61,206 nucleotides of DNA from the NCBI GenBank assembly GCA_030729385.1, contig JANQXM010000055.1, positions 1-61,206 of the forward strand, given 5' to 3'. The translations under genes and the position numbers were made by a program. Origin of the DNA: Opitutales bacterium (GTDB lineage: Bacteria; Verrucomicrobiota; Verrucomicrobiia; Opitutales; Coraliomargaritaceae). The notes beneath the pieces were generated by a model. The model saw nothing but the letters and a program-made list of their open reading frames with translations. It did not search any database and was not told the origin of the DNA. This document shows, in pieces, positions 21,070 to 29,985 of the stretch (its first letter is position 1; every line of letters begins with the position of its first letter).

Positions 21070-21819
21070 ATGTCTGGACATAGTAAATGGGCTACCATCA
21101 AACGAGCTAAGGGCGCAACGGATGCCAAACGCGGCAAACTGTTTAGTGTGCTTAGTAAAGATATCACACTCGCGGCACGCGATGGCGGGGGCGACCCTGG
21201 ATTCAACCCGCGCTTGCGCACGGTGATTGCGAAAGCTAAGGCCGCGAACATGCCGGCAGATAATGTCGATCGTGCGATTAAAAAAGGCACGGGCGAGTTG
21301 CCAGGTGTGGTTTACGAAGAAATCGTCTATGAAGGTTATGCACCTGGTGGCGTCGGCCTCATTGTTGAAGTGACGACGGATAACAAGAACCGTTCCGCCT
21401 CTGAAGTGCGTAGCACGATGGGTAAGAATGGCGGCAACCTAGCTGGTGTCGGAGCCGTGGCATTTCAATTTGACCGCAAAGGTCAGTTCATCATCGATGC
21501 CAAGCAAATCGAAGAGGAAGCCCTTATGGATCTGGCCTTAGAGGCTGGCGCTGAGGATATCAAAAACGAAGGCGATCACTTTGAAGTGATTTGCCCCATG
21601 GGCGAATATGATAATCTGACACAGGCATTGTCCGATAAAGAGGTTGAGTCTGAATCGGCCGATTTAGTCTATTTACCTAACATTCTGGTTCCGGTTGATG
21701 ACAAAGATACTGCCCGTAAAGTGCTACATCTCATCGAGTTGCTCGACAACTTGGATGACGTGAAAGCCGTCCACTCGAATCTCGATCTCGCCGAAGACTT
21801 ATTGGGAGAGGACGAATAA
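21070..21819 (+). CDS. YebC/PmpR-family (TACO1-like) protein
   Basis: The 249-residue protein begins MSGHSKWATIKRAKGATDAK and contains MPADNVDRAIKKG, YEGYAPGGVGLIVE and the NKNRSASEVRS segment, all hallmarks of the YebC family. Members have been described as transcription regulators and, more recently, as ribosome-associated factors that help at proline stretches. It begins 65 nt after yidC and may be co-transcribed. Cytoplasmic; length is normal for the family. Confidence 0.95.
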   Translation: MSGHSKWATIKRAKGATDAKRGKLFSVLSKDITLAARDGGGDPGFNPRLRTVIAKAKAANMPADNVDRAIKKGTGELPGVVYEEIVYEGYAPGGVGLIVEVTTDNKNRSASEVRSTMGKNGGNLAGVGAVAFQFDRKGQFIIDAKQIEEEALMDLALEAGAEDIKNEGDHFEVICPMGEYDNLTQALSDKEVESESADLVYLPNILVPVDDKDTARKVLHLIELLDNLDDVKAVHSNLDLAEDLLGEDE

Positions 21820-21905
21820 TTGCATATTTCGTAGTAAAAACCGCTTGCCAACAAGGAGAGAGGCTTACACCGTTAAGTCTTACAAACAGCAAACCCCATA
21901 ATATT

Positions 21906-22160
21906 ATGCGCTTCAAAATTCTAGCCCTTCTTTCACTCGCCGTATCGGCACTTGTATTCTCTGGTTGCGACGGCGGCCGCGCTCAAATGGAGAAAAAACA
22001 AGCTAATCTGCTTGGCATAGCCTCTTATGAGCCTGACAGCTATGTGCCTGCCGGCACTAACACAATTGCTGTTAGCACTGACGATCTTTATGATCGTGAC
22101 AATGTTCAAGGATCTAAGGTCACTCTTTTCTGGGGCTTGATCACTCTGAAAGATTACTAA
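21906..22160 (+). CDS. Small lipoprotein of unknown function
   Basis: The 84-residue product has a lipoprotein signal peptide ending in the lipobox FSGC (Cys20), so it is probably lipid-anchored. The mature part is short and polar, with GIASYEPDSYVPAGTNTIAV and a C-terminal TLFWGLITLKDY. No family is recognised. A terminator follows directly, so the gene is probably a monocistronic unit. Confidence 0.75.
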   Translation: MRFKILALLSLAVSALVFSGCDGGRAQMEKKQANLLGIASYEPDSYVPAGTNTIAVSTDDLYDRDNVQGSKVTLFWGLITLKDY

Positions 22161-22184
22161 GTCTTAGCATTCACTTTAATTTAG

Positions 22185-22214
22185 AAAGCCGCTCCGTAAG
22201 GGGCGGCTTTTTTC
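22185..22214 (+). terminator. Terminator of the small lipoprotein gene
   Basis: AAAGCCGCTCC and GGGCGGCTTT pair around GTAAG (one wobble), followed by a T run. It separates the lipoprotein gene from oleC. Confidence 0.88.
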
Positions 22215-22254
22215 TTGGCACAATGGCTCCTCTTCCGCGAGATACGATTCGAAC

Positions 22255-23871
22255 ATGCCGCATAATGTAGCCCACTATTTAGCCGAACAAGCACGCGAAC
22301 AGCCGCAGGTTGCAGCTGTTCGTGCGCCGATCGGTCGTATGTCGGATGGATCGATTCGTTATGCCGAGCGAAGCTTCGGTCAGCTGGAGGCAGAAGCCTC
22401 AGCGACTGCGCATTATTTTGCGGGGCAGGGAATCACACGCAGCACTCGAGTGTTGTTGATGGTCAAGCCGGGCTTGGACTTAATTCGTATCGTGTTTGCA
22501 CTGTTCAAGATCGGGGCGGTGCCCATCGTGATCGATCCAGGTATGGGCTTGAGCCGGTTCCTTCGTTGTGTGCGGCATTCGCGTCCGACCGCAGTGATTG
22601 GGATTCCAGTGGCGATATGGATCGCACGCTTGTTTCGCCCCAGCTTTCGAGGTGTGTCGATTAAGCTACCAGTGGGGCGTGGCTTTGCAGGTCGTTTGGC
22701 AGTGTATGAGAGTCAGGGGCTGTTCCCTGTGGTGGAGTCTGCGGAAGATGAGCTCGCCGCGATATTATTTACCTCTGGTTCGACGGGACCTGCCAAAGGC
22801 GTGTGTTATGCGCACGGCATGTTCATGGCACAGGTTGAGGCGATCCGAGCGCAGTATCAAATTGAACCGGGCGAGGTGGATTTACCGATGTTACCAGTGT
22901 TTGCCTTGTTTAACCCCGCGCTCGGTATGTGCACGGTGGTCCCCGAGATGAACCCGAGTCGTCCGGCCACGGTGGATCCGGCAAAAATTGTTCGCGCGAT
23001 CCAGCAAAATGAAGTGACCAATAGCTTTGGTTCACCCGCGCTTTGGACGAAGATCGCACGGTATTGCGAAGCGCATGCGATTACGCTGCCGTCGATACGT
23101 CGTATCTTAATGGCCGGCGCGCCTGTGCCGCCTGCTCTCATGGTGCAGATGCAGAAGATCATTCCAAATGGTGAAATCCATACGCCATACGGTGCGACGG
23201 AGGCTTTGCCTGTCAGTTCGATTGCCGCGGCAGAAGTGTTGGAGGAGACCGCTAGTCGCACTCAAAATGGCGAAGGGACCTGTGTCGGAAAGCCGCTGCC
23301 CGATGTTTCGGTCAGAGTGATTGAGCCCGTGCACGGCGCGATTGCTGAGATCGGGCAGGTGGTAGATTGCTTGGAGGCGCAGATCGGCGAAATTATTGTT
23401 CGCGGTCCATCTGTGACCAGAGGCTATGATCAATTGCCGGAGGCAGACACTAGTTCGAAAATTGCGGGTAGCGACGGGCATTGGCATCGCATGGGAGACA
23501 TGGGTTGGCTCGATGCGCAAGGGCGTTTGTGGTTTTGTGGGCGTAAGGCTGAGCGGGTGATGACCGCCGATGGGCCACTTTATACCGATTGCTGCGAAGC
23601 GATTTTTAATCAGCACCCGCAAGTGTTTCGTTCGGCGTTAATTGACGTGGGCGATGGAACGCCCGCGATTGTAATTGAATTGGAAAAAGACTCGGGTGCT
23701 TCAGCTGGGGCTGACTTTATTGCGGAATTGAAGCAGTTGGCACAGTCGAATCCGGCAACTGCGTCGATTAAAGATTTCTTTTTTGAATCTCCATTCCCTG
23801 TCGATGTTCGGCATAATGTAAAAATACATCGCCTGAGTTTAGCGAAAAAGTTTCGCCAAACTCAGAACTGA
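22255..23871 (+). CDS. oleC: Olefin biosynthesis beta-lactone synthetase (OleC, AMP-binding family)
   Basis: OleC is an AMP-forming synthetase that closes a beta-hydroxy acid to a beta-lactone in long-chain olefin synthesis. The 538-residue protein has the AMP-binding loop FTSGSTGPAKG (172-182). From memory it closely follows Xanthomonas OleC in the stretch VDLPMLPVFALFNPALGM, then PSRPATVDP, the TPYGATEALP motif, the HRMGDMGWLDAQGRLWFCGR hinge and the C-terminal VRHNVKIHR lysine region. oleD follows 17 nt downstream. OleA and OleB, which act before and after, are not next to it. Some OleC homologues were first called acyl-CoA ligases. Confidence 0.9.
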   Translation: MPHNVAHYLAEQAREQPQVAAVRAPIGRMSDGSIRYAERSFGQLEAEASATAHYFAGQGITRSTRVLLMVKPGLDLIRIVFALFKIGAVPIVIDPGMGLSRFLRCVRHSRPTAVIGIPVAIWIARLFRPSFRGVSIKLPVGRGFAGRLAVYESQGLFPVVESAEDELAAILFTSGSTGPAKGVCYAHGMFMAQVEAIRAQYQIEPGEVDLPMLPVFALFNPALGMCTVVPEMNPSRPATVDPAKIVRAIQQNEVTNSFGSPALWTKIARYCEAHAITLPSIRRILMAGAPVPPALMVQMQKIIPNGEIHTPYGATEALPVSSIAAAEVLEETASRTQNGEGTCVGKPLPDVSVRVIEPVHGAIAEIGQVVDCLEAQIGEIIVRGPSVTRGYDQLPEADTSSKIAGSDGHWHRMGDMGWLDAQGRLWFCGRKAERVMTADGPLYTDCCEAIFNQHPQVFRSALIDVGDGTPAIVIELEKDSGASAGADFIAELKQLAQSNPATASIKDFFFESPFPVDVRHNVKIHRLSLAKKFRQTQN

Positions 23872-23888
23872 AAGTGAGATTTAAATAG

Positions 23889-24887
23889 ATGAAAATTTTA
23901 GTCACAGGTGGCGGTGGTTTTGTCGGCGGTTATGTCATCGAGCGCCTTTTAGCGCGTGGCTATGAAGTGCGTTCGATTGGGCGTTCGCCGCAACCCGCGC
24001 TCGAAGCAAAAGGCGTGGAAGTCATTTGCGGGGACCTATCGGATTCGTCCATAGTTGAAGCCGCTTGTGCGGGAGTGGCTGCGGTCTTTCACGTCGCAGC
24101 CAAGGCAGGCGTATGGGGGAGCTGGGATAGTTTTTATCGGCCTAATGTGATTGGCACGCGCAATGTCGTTGCCGCATGTCGGAAACAAGGCGTCGGGCGA
24201 CTGGTATATACAAGCACTCCGAGCGTGGTATTTAATGGTCAGCCTATCTCGGGTGAGGGCGAAGAGATGCCTTATGGGCGCAATTGGCTTTGTCATTATG
24301 CACATACGAAGGCGCTCGCAGAGGAGGAGGCCTTGGCGGCTAGTTCTGATGTATTGAGGATTGTGGCGCTGCGGCCGCATCTGGTGTTTGGTCCAGGCGA
24401 TCCACACCTTCTGCCGCGAGTGATAGAAAGTGCGGTGAGTGGTCGTTTGAAAATTATTGGCGATGGTCGTTCGCGGGTGGATGTTTCCTATGTCGGCAAT
24501 GTGGCAGATGCACATCTGAATGCCTTCGATGCTCTGCAAGAGCGCCCTGGGGTGGTTTCGGGGAAGGCATACTTTATTTCGCAGGGAGAGCCTGTTGAAT
24601 TGTGGCCTTGGGTGAATCAAATCTTAGAATCGCTGGGGCATGCGCCTTTAACGAAGAGGATCCCGTTGCCAGTAGGTTATGCTGCCGGTGCGTTGGCCGA
24701 ATGCGTGTGGCACTTATTTAGAAAGCAGGGTGAGCCTCCGATCACGCGTTTCGTTGCGGTCGAATTGGCGAAAGATCACTTCTTTAACATCGAGGCCGCA
24801 TGTGATGACATTAAGTATAGTTGCCATGTGCCAATGGAAGCGGCGCTACGGTTGACTATTAGCGATCTTAAAGGGCGAGGCTTTTAA
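23889..24887 (+). CDS. oleD: Olefin biosynthesis 2-alkyl-3-ketoalkanoate reductase (OleD-like)
   Basis: OleD is an NADPH-dependent short-chain reductase that turns the beta-keto acid made by OleA into the beta-hydroxy acid used by OleC. The 332-residue product has the Rossmann start ILVTGGGGFVGGYV, the segment VFHVAAKAGVWGSWDSFY, the YxxxK pair in HYAHTKALAEE, and ALRPHLVFGPGDPHLLPR. These follow the OleD/3-beta-HSD-like subfamily. Pairing with oleC on the same transcript makes OleD much more likely than a generic epimerase. Confidence 0.88.
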   Translation: MKILVTGGGGFVGGYVIERLLARGYEVRSIGRSPQPALEAKGVEVICGDLSDSSIVEAACAGVAAVFHVAAKAGVWGSWDSFYRPNVIGTRNVVAACRKQGVGRLVYTSTPSVVFNGQPISGEGEEMPYGRNWLCHYAHTKALAEEEALAASSDVLRIVALRPHLVFGPGDPHLLPRVIESAVSGRLKIIGDGRSRVDVSYVGNVADAHLNAFDALQERPGVVSGKAYFISQGEPVELWPWVNQILESLGHAPLTKRIPLPVGYAAGALAECVWHLFRKQGEPPITRFVAVELAKDHFFNIEAACDDIKYSCHVPMEAALRLTISDLKGRGF

Positions 24888-25075
24888 CGTTATTTTACCA
24901 GCTTCACCGTTGACGAGCTTATGGAATGGGAGTCCTATATCTGAGTGTTAGATGAACCTCTCTTCCCTATTAGCGTTTTAGCAGTTTTACTACTGATCGC
25001 AGTTTGTTGTATTGTTTACTTTGGTTGCGGATGTGTAACCTTAAAGCTTCCGGCGAGGAGGAACAGGGGCACATT

Positions 25076-26278
25076 ATGGCGACGAGCGCGCGCCTCGATC
25101 CTGCGTCGAATGCTTTATTTTCGACCTTATCGCATGAGCTACGCACGCCGTTGAATGGCTTGTTGGGGATTGTGCAAATGCTCAATGAGGAGCGTGAAGA
25201 TGAAGACCTGCAAGCCATTGAGGGCTGTGCCCGTCACATGCTCGCGGTGGTATCGACTCTAGTGAATCATGCTAAGATCCAAGAAGAGTGGGACGATTTG
25301 CCGGAATACCGTGAGTGGATGAGCCTTTATGAAATATTGGAGCAGATAAAGCGGAACATGGCTTTTCGTGCGACCCTACGTGGGCTCGAACTAGATATTA
25401 TCCATGAAGATCGCTCCCTTCGATTGCGCGGCGATAGTGATCACTTGCGGACGATTATTGAGAATGCTTTACTGGGTTCTCTTGAGGCGGTGTCTTTGGT
25501 CGAGATACCAAAGCAACGGAAGAAATTGACTGTTTCATGGACGGCGGATGAGCATGGTATTAATGTAACGATTTCAAATCCGTTGGAAGTCTTTGAGGCA
25601 GACCGAAGCCAGAAAATACGCGACGTCTTCCGTCTGACCACTGGCGAGAATCATCGCCGCATTAAAATGGAATATCTTTATTGGGCGGTTTCATCGGCTT
25701 TGTTGGAGAAGTATGAAGGCGCGCTTTACTCGAAAGTGGATGATTTCGGTTCAGTGCAAACGTTGCTGACTTTTGAGATGGAGCAAATGCAGGCATCTGC
25801 CAGCGATCGCAGACCAGTGGGAGGCATTAGCTTGGAAAGTGGCAACCTCGTGTCGAAAGCGGTGTCGAGCTTACCTCGGAAGTTGAATATACTTGTTGCA
25901 GAAGATGACCCGATTGCTCGTAGCCTGATGGGGATGGTCTTTAAGCATATGGACCAAGAGGTCGATTTTGCGACTAATGGGCGCGAGGTTCTCGATCGAG
26001 TCAGCCAGAATGCGCATTACGATGTCATCTTGATGGATATTGATATGCCGATTATGGATGGTGTGAGTGCTACAATTGCGCTTCGTAATGGTGAGTCCGG
26101 GGAGCATGGCACACGTGTCCCGATTGTCGCGGTGACTGCATTCAATACACTTTCGGATGAAAGTAAGTTTAAGCGCGCGGGAATGGAATACTATCTGCCT
26201 AAGCCAGTTCGCTTAAAAGATTTACGTGCGGTCTTAATTGAAGTGATTCGCAAAAAGACTCGGACTGAGAAAGCTTAA
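25076..26278 (+). CDS. Hybrid sensor protein: HisKA with degenerate ATPase domain plus receiver
   Basis: The product has 400 residues from the ATG at 25076. A dimerisation H-box FSTLSHELRTPLNG (His20) is followed by an ATPase-like region with an N-box-like IIENALL but no recognisable DxGxG or GxGxG. A complete receiver then follows: acidic pair AEDD, phospho-acceptor in VILMDIDMPIMDG (Asp321), VAVTAF and the lysine of LPKPV. It may act as a phosphotransfer or phosphatase scaffold rather than a kinase. The start follows AGGAGG and AGGGG. Upstream in another frame (24945-25060) a clear membrane helix (VLAVLLLIAVCCIVYF) is encoded, which could be a separate peptide or a frameshifted N-terminus. 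Confidence 0.8.
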   Translation: MATSARLDPASNALFSTLSHELRTPLNGLLGIVQMLNEEREDEDLQAIEGCARHMLAVVSTLVNHAKIQEEWDDLPEYREWMSLYEILEQIKRNMAFRATLRGLELDIIHEDRSLRLRGDSDHLRTIIENALLGSLEAVSLVEIPKQRKKLTVSWTADEHGINVTISNPLEVFEADRSQKIRDVFRLTTGENHRRIKMEYLYWAVSSALLEKYEGALYSKVDDFGSVQTLLTFEMEQMQASASDRRPVGGISLESGNLVSKAVSSLPRKLNILVAEDDPIARSLMGMVFKHMDQEVDFATNGREVLDRVSQNAHYDVILMDIDMPIMDGVSATIALRNGESGEHGTRVPIVAVTAFNTLSDESKFKRAGMEYYLPKPVRLKDLRAVLIEVIRKKTRTEKA

Positions 26279-27087
26279 GCTTTTACAGATCTTTGCCGTG
26301 TTGCCTCGTAAAGGCAGACTGCAGCAGCCGCCGCAACGTTGAGTGAGTCTGCGCGACCTGCCATTGGAATGCGAATGCGTTGGTCGACTTGTTCGAGCCA
26401 GTAGTTGGAGAGCCCATCGCTTTCGCTGCCAAAGAAGAGGGCAGTGGCCTTCGTATAGTCCACGTCCCAATGCATGCTTTCGGTGTCAGGCGTGGTGGCA
26501 ACGCGTTGTATGGCATTTGCTTGGAGCCATTCTTGTAGTCCTTCACGTGTGGTCGCCGCAATCGGAAGAGCAAAGATCAGCCCTTGGGAAGAGCGGATTG
26601 CGTTGGGGTTGTAAAGATCCAGCACGCAGTCAACTAGTATGACCGCTTCTGCGCCGGCACCGTCCGCGCTGCGTAAAATTGCGCCGAGGTTACCTGGCTT
26701 TTCGATGCCTTCGAGCACGAGTAGGAGTGGGGCGTCAGTCAGCTCTAAATCATTAAGGCTGCTGCCTTGCTGTAGTCCTACGCCGATGAGACCGTCGGGT
26801 CCTTCGCGATAAGCTGCTTTGCTAAAAGCATCTTCGCTCATCCGGACCAGTTGCCGTTCGCCTGTTCGACGTTGTGTATCGATGAAATCGCTGTGGCCTT
26901 CGGATGGGAAATATTCGGGACAATAAAAAATGGTTTCGACGTCAAACCCGGCGCCGATGGCGTGCCCCAGCTCGCGGAGACCTTCGACTAGAAAGCGTTC
27001 TTGCCGATCGCGATGTTTGCGCTCACGTAGTTTGACCAGGTTTTTTACTTGGTCGTTATTTCGGCTTTGTATGTAGGCTTCTTCCAT
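26275..27087 (-). CDS. TrmH/SpoU-family RNA 2'-O-methyltransferase
   Basis: These knotted (SPOUT) enzymes methylate ribose 2'-OH in tRNA or rRNA with S-adenosylmethionine. The 270-residue product has an N-terminal substrate-binding domain (KLRERKHRDRQERFLVEG). SPOUT motif 1 is in LEGIEKPGNLGAILRSADGAG, motif 2 in LFFGSESDGLS and motif 3 in IRIPMAGRADSLNVAAAAAV. The target nucleotide cannot be told. It converges with the sensor gene and their ends overlap by 4 bp. Confidence 0.92.
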   Translation of the reverse strand: MEEAYIQSRNNDQVKNLVKLRERKHRDRQERFLVEGLRELGHAIGAGFDVETIFYCPEYFPSEGHSDFIDTQRRTGERQLVRMSEDAFSKAAYREGPDGLIGVGLQQGSSLNDLELTDAPLLLVLEGIEKPGNLGAILRSADGAGAEAVILVDCVLDLYNPNAIRSSQGLIFALPIAATTREGLQEWLQANAIQRVATTPDTESMHWDVDYTKATALFFGSESDGLSNYWLEQVDQRIRIPMAGRADSLNVAAAAAVCLYEATRQRSVKA

Positions 27088-27196
27088 TGAATGTATGCTG
27101 CCGTTCTAGATGTCTGTGCCAGTCTATCAATCGTAGATTCGACAGAATTTCCATTTTAGGGTTGCACGAATCCTCTGCTTTGGGGAGGGCATGGGG

Positions 27197-28417
27197 ATGC
27201 AAGTGCCAAAAAATTTCGTCGCCGAGCCATTTGAATATCATCAAGAGGTCGAACTGACTATTGAAAGCTTAACCAACCTCGGACTCGGGGTGGGGCGCAT
27301 TGACGGCTGGGTCGTTATGGTGCCATTCGTCATTCCTGGTGAGAAGGTTCGGGCGAAAGTTTATCGTAATTACCAAAATTATTCTGATGCAGATTTAGTC
27401 GAAGTGCTTGAAGCCTCGCCAGATCGCATCGCGCCGAATTGCCCGCTCTATACCACCTGCGGTGGTTGCCAGTATCAGCACATTGAATACAAGCGACAGT
27501 TGGAGGAGAAGACGCAGCACGTGAGAGAGCTCATGGTGAAACTCGGCGAGATCGACCATCCAGTTGAGTTGGCGCATGGTTCGCCGAAAGTCTATAACTA
27601 TCGTTCTAAGATCACCCCGCACTACAATCGCCCCGAGAAGGATGGTTCACAACCGATTGGATTCCTTCAGTATGGTCGTCGCAATCAGATCGTAGATGTG
27701 GAGCAATGCCCCATCGCGACGGATGCGATTAACGCGGCTATGCCTGATGCTCGCGACAGCGCGCGCCGCGAAGGAGGGAAGAAGCGCCGTCAACGCGGGG
27801 GCACTCTGCTCATGCGTAATGTGCTCGAAGGCGTTGTTACCAATCCGCAGGAGATCGTCTCCGAGCGTGTTGGGGAGCTTACTTTCCAATTTAAAGCGGG
27901 TGAGTTCTTTCAGAATAATCCGTATATCTTGCCAGAGCTTGTGGACTATGTGGCTACGGAAGCCTCCGCGCTGGGTGCGCGCTATCTAGTCGATGCGTAT
28001 TGTGGCGTCGGTTTATTTGCACTTTCGACTGCGAAGTCTTTCGAGCAAGTCGCCGGAGTGGAGATTAGTGAGCCCGCAGTGCGATGGGCGCAGGCGAATG
28101 CCACGATCAGCGGTGTGAAGAACGCACGTTTCGTGATCGGTAAGGCCGAAGCGATTTTCAATGGTTTGAAGTTTCCCGCCGATGAGACCGCAGTCGTCAT
28201 CGATCCGCCACGTAAGGGTTGTGATGCAAGCTTCCGTGAGCAGTTAATGCAGTTTCGCCCTCGGCGTATTGTCTATGTTTCATGCGACCCAGCTACGCAG
28301 GCTCGGGATTTGAAGGAGTTTATCGAAGCCGGTTATGCGATTACACGCATTCAACCATTCGATTTGTTTCCGCACACGCGCCACATTGAGAATGTGGTGT
28401 CGCTGAGCCTGACTTAG
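27197..28417 (+). CDS. RNA m5U methyltransferase (TrmA/RlmD family)
   Basis: This enzyme methylates uridine C5 in rRNA or tRNA. It has an N-terminal TRAM domain, a 4Fe-4S site (CPLYTTCGGCQYQH and a later Cys in VEQCP), the SAM site VDAYCGVGLFAL, DPPRKGC, the nucleophile Cys in VYVSCDPATQARDL and the base Glu in RHIENV. The start is set at the second ATG (27197), because GGGAGGG is well spaced for it but too close to the ATG at 27191. Choosing between RlmD, RlmC and TrmA needs more than this sequence. Its stop overlaps that of the convergent lipoprotein gene by 3 bp. Confidence 0.93.
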   Translation: MQVPKNFVAEPFEYHQEVELTIESLTNLGLGVGRIDGWVVMVPFVIPGEKVRAKVYRNYQNYSDADLVEVLEASPDRIAPNCPLYTTCGGCQYQHIEYKRQLEEKTQHVRELMVKLGEIDHPVELAHGSPKVYNYRSKITPHYNRPEKDGSQPIGFLQYGRRNQIVDVEQCPIATDAINAAMPDARDSARREGGKKRRQRGGTLLMRNVLEGVVTNPQEIVSERVGELTFQFKAGEFFQNNPYILPELVDYVATEASALGARYLVDAYCGVGLFALSTAKSFEQVAGVEISEPAVRWAQANATISGVKNARFVIGKAEAIFNGLKFPADETAVVIDPPRKGCDASFREQLMQFRPRRIVYVSCDPATQARDLKEFIEAGYAITRIQPFDLFPHTRHIENVVSLSLT

Positions 28418-28836
28418 CGCGAGCCCTTTAGTTCGATTCTTCGGAATTCAGCGAAACCAGAAGATTTGCTATTGGTGAAACGGATGCCCGTCTTGCCATC
28501 AAGCTTCAGCTTGGAGCCTTCTAAAGTGGAGAGTAATTGGTATTCGAGGTTCATCAGTTGCTGTGGGCCCGCTTTGCGGGTGGCGATGAGTCCGCTTATT
28601 TTTCCATCAGCTATTTGACCAAACCATTGATTCACGGGACCTTGCCCAGAGATGGTATCTCCTGAAATTCGCAGCATGACGTTCACTTGTGCGGGAATGC
28701 TGGTTTCATTGAACTGCACCAAGCGATAAGTGCCTTCGAGTGGATTATTCTTCGCCTTTGGGCTGTTTGTGCTGCTGGCGCAGCTGCTAAAGATCAGGAT
28801 GGATGCGAGTGCAAAGAGGGTGCGAAAAGTAGACAT
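28414..28836 (-). CDS. META/HslJ-like lipoprotein
   Basis: From the ATG at 28836 the 140-residue product has a lipoprotein signal (MSTFRTLFALASILIFSSC, Cys19). The remainder, NPLEGTYRLVQFNETSIPA then LRISGDTISGQGPVNQWFGQ, resembles the META/HslJ domain found in heat- and antibiotic-response lipoproteins. The frame extends to 28992, but the extra residues are not signal-like. Its end overlaps the methyltransferase gene tail-to-tail. The family call is by pattern, moderate confidence. Confidence 0.75.
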   Translation of the reverse strand: MSTFRTLFALASILIFSSCASSTNSPKAKNNPLEGTYRLVQFNETSIPAQVNVMLRISGDTISGQGPVNQWFGQIADGKISGLIATRKAGPQQLMNLEYQLLSTLEGSKLKLDGKTGIRFTNSKSSGFAEFRRIELKGSR

Positions 28837-28986
28837 TCGGGCATCATGCGAGCCCACTTTTGCATTTGCAACCTTGCTAAGTGTAAACTGTGAAATAGTC
28901 GTGATCAGGCGTAACCCTTTTATTTTAGGGGTTTGCGGGGGGATTTGGGGCCGAAGAGGAGTATGGAAAAAAATCGAACAAAATCC

Positions 28987-29014
28987 TTGCACAGCAAACC
29001 CTAAGCGCTACTTT
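28987..29014 (+). promoter_or_regulatory. Possible promoter of the str operon
   Basis: TTGCAC and TACTTT lie 16 nt apart and 36 nt before rpsL. The -10 is weak (3 of 6). This is the only reasonable sigma70-like pair seen near the start of this large cluster. Confidence 0.25.
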
Positions 29015-29049
29015 CGCCGTCTTTCTCTAATTTCAGCGATCAATATTTC

Positions 29050-29430
29050 ATGCCAACAATTAATCAACTAGTCCGCAGCCCACGCGTTGTGCAAAAGGTA
29101 AAATCCAAGTCACGCCATTTGGACAAGAACCCGTTCCGTCGTGGTGTCTGTGTCCAAGTGATGACCCGCACGCCTAAAAAGCCTAACTCTGCTATCCGTA
29201 AGGTGGCAAAGGTGCGTCTCACTAATGGTCACGAAGTAATCGCTTACATCCCTGACGAGGGCCACAACTTGCAAGAGCACAGTATCGTGCTTGTGCGTGG
29301 TGGTCGTGTTAAGGACCTTCCAGGTGTTCGTTACCACATCGTTCGTGGCACACTTGACTGCGTGGGTGTTGAAAAACGTCGCCGTAGCCGTTCCAAATAT
29401 GGTGTTAAGCGTCCTAAGGTAGCTTCCTGA
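29050..29430 (+). CDS. rpsL: Ribosomal protein S12 (uS12)
   Basis: S12 lies at the decoding centre of the small subunit. The 126-residue product has MPTINQLVR, the [11 protein letters not shown] loop and [10 protein letters not shown]. Both lysine regions where streptomycin resistance arises are wild type (Lys43/44 and the Lys of VKDLPG). First gene of the str operon, followed by rpsG after 39 nt. Confidence 0.98.
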   Translation: MPTINQLVRSPRVVQKVKSKSRHLDKNPFRRGVCVQVMTRTPKKPNSAIRKVAKVRLTNGHEVIAYIPDEGHNLQEHSIVLVRGGRVKDLPGVRYHIVRGTLDCVGVEKRRRSRSKYGVKRPKVAS

Positions 29431-29469
29431 TCCACTTAGCCATTAGTCATTTTTAAAAAGTAATTTATT

Positions 29470-29943
29470 ATGTCACGTCGTAGACAAGCAGTTAAACGTC
29501 CACTTATCCCGGACCCACGCTATAATAGCACTCTAGTAGCCAACTTGGTGAACATGATCATGGAGCGCGGTAAGCGCACTGTGGCACAGCGCATCGTTTA
29601 CACAGCGTTCACGCGCATGAGCGAGAAAATCGGTAAGGGCGATCCAGTTGACTTGGTCATGGGCGCACTTGAAAATGCACGTCCAAAACTTGAAGTGAAG
29701 AGCCGCCGTGTTGGTGGTGCTACATATCAAGTGCCAGTTGAAATCTCTTTTGAGCGCCAGCAAGCACTCGCCTTCCGTTGGATGGTGACGACTGCACGCA
29801 AGCGTAAAGGTGTCCCTATGGACGAAGCACTCGCCGATGAGCTTGTTGATGCATACAACAACACCGGTGCAGTTGTGAAGAAGAAGGAAGAAGTCCACCG
29901 CATGGCTCAGGCCAACCGCGCATTCGCGCACTTGCGCTGGTAG
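29470..29943 (+). CDS. rpsG: Ribosomal protein S7 (uS7)
   Basis: S7 nucleates the 30S head and contacts tRNA in the exit site. The 157-residue product has SRRRQAVKRP, the DPRYNSTLVANLVNMIM segment, VKSRRVGGATYQVP and HRMAQANRAFAHLRW, as in the family. The ATG follows TTATT with no Shine-Dalgarno sequence, a pattern repeated through this cluster. In many bacteria S7 represses the str operon; no such leader was identified here. Confidence 0.98.
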   Translation: MSRRRQAVKRPLIPDPRYNSTLVANLVNMIMERGKRTVAQRIVYTAFTRMSEKIGKGDPVDLVMGALENARPKLEVKSRRVGGATYQVPVEISFERQQALAFRWMVTTARKRKGVPMDEALADELVDAYNNTGAVVKKKEEVHRMAQANRAFAHLRW

Positions 29944-29985
29944 TCTCGACTACTTCCCAAAACCTGTTCTTTTCCAGTCTATCTA

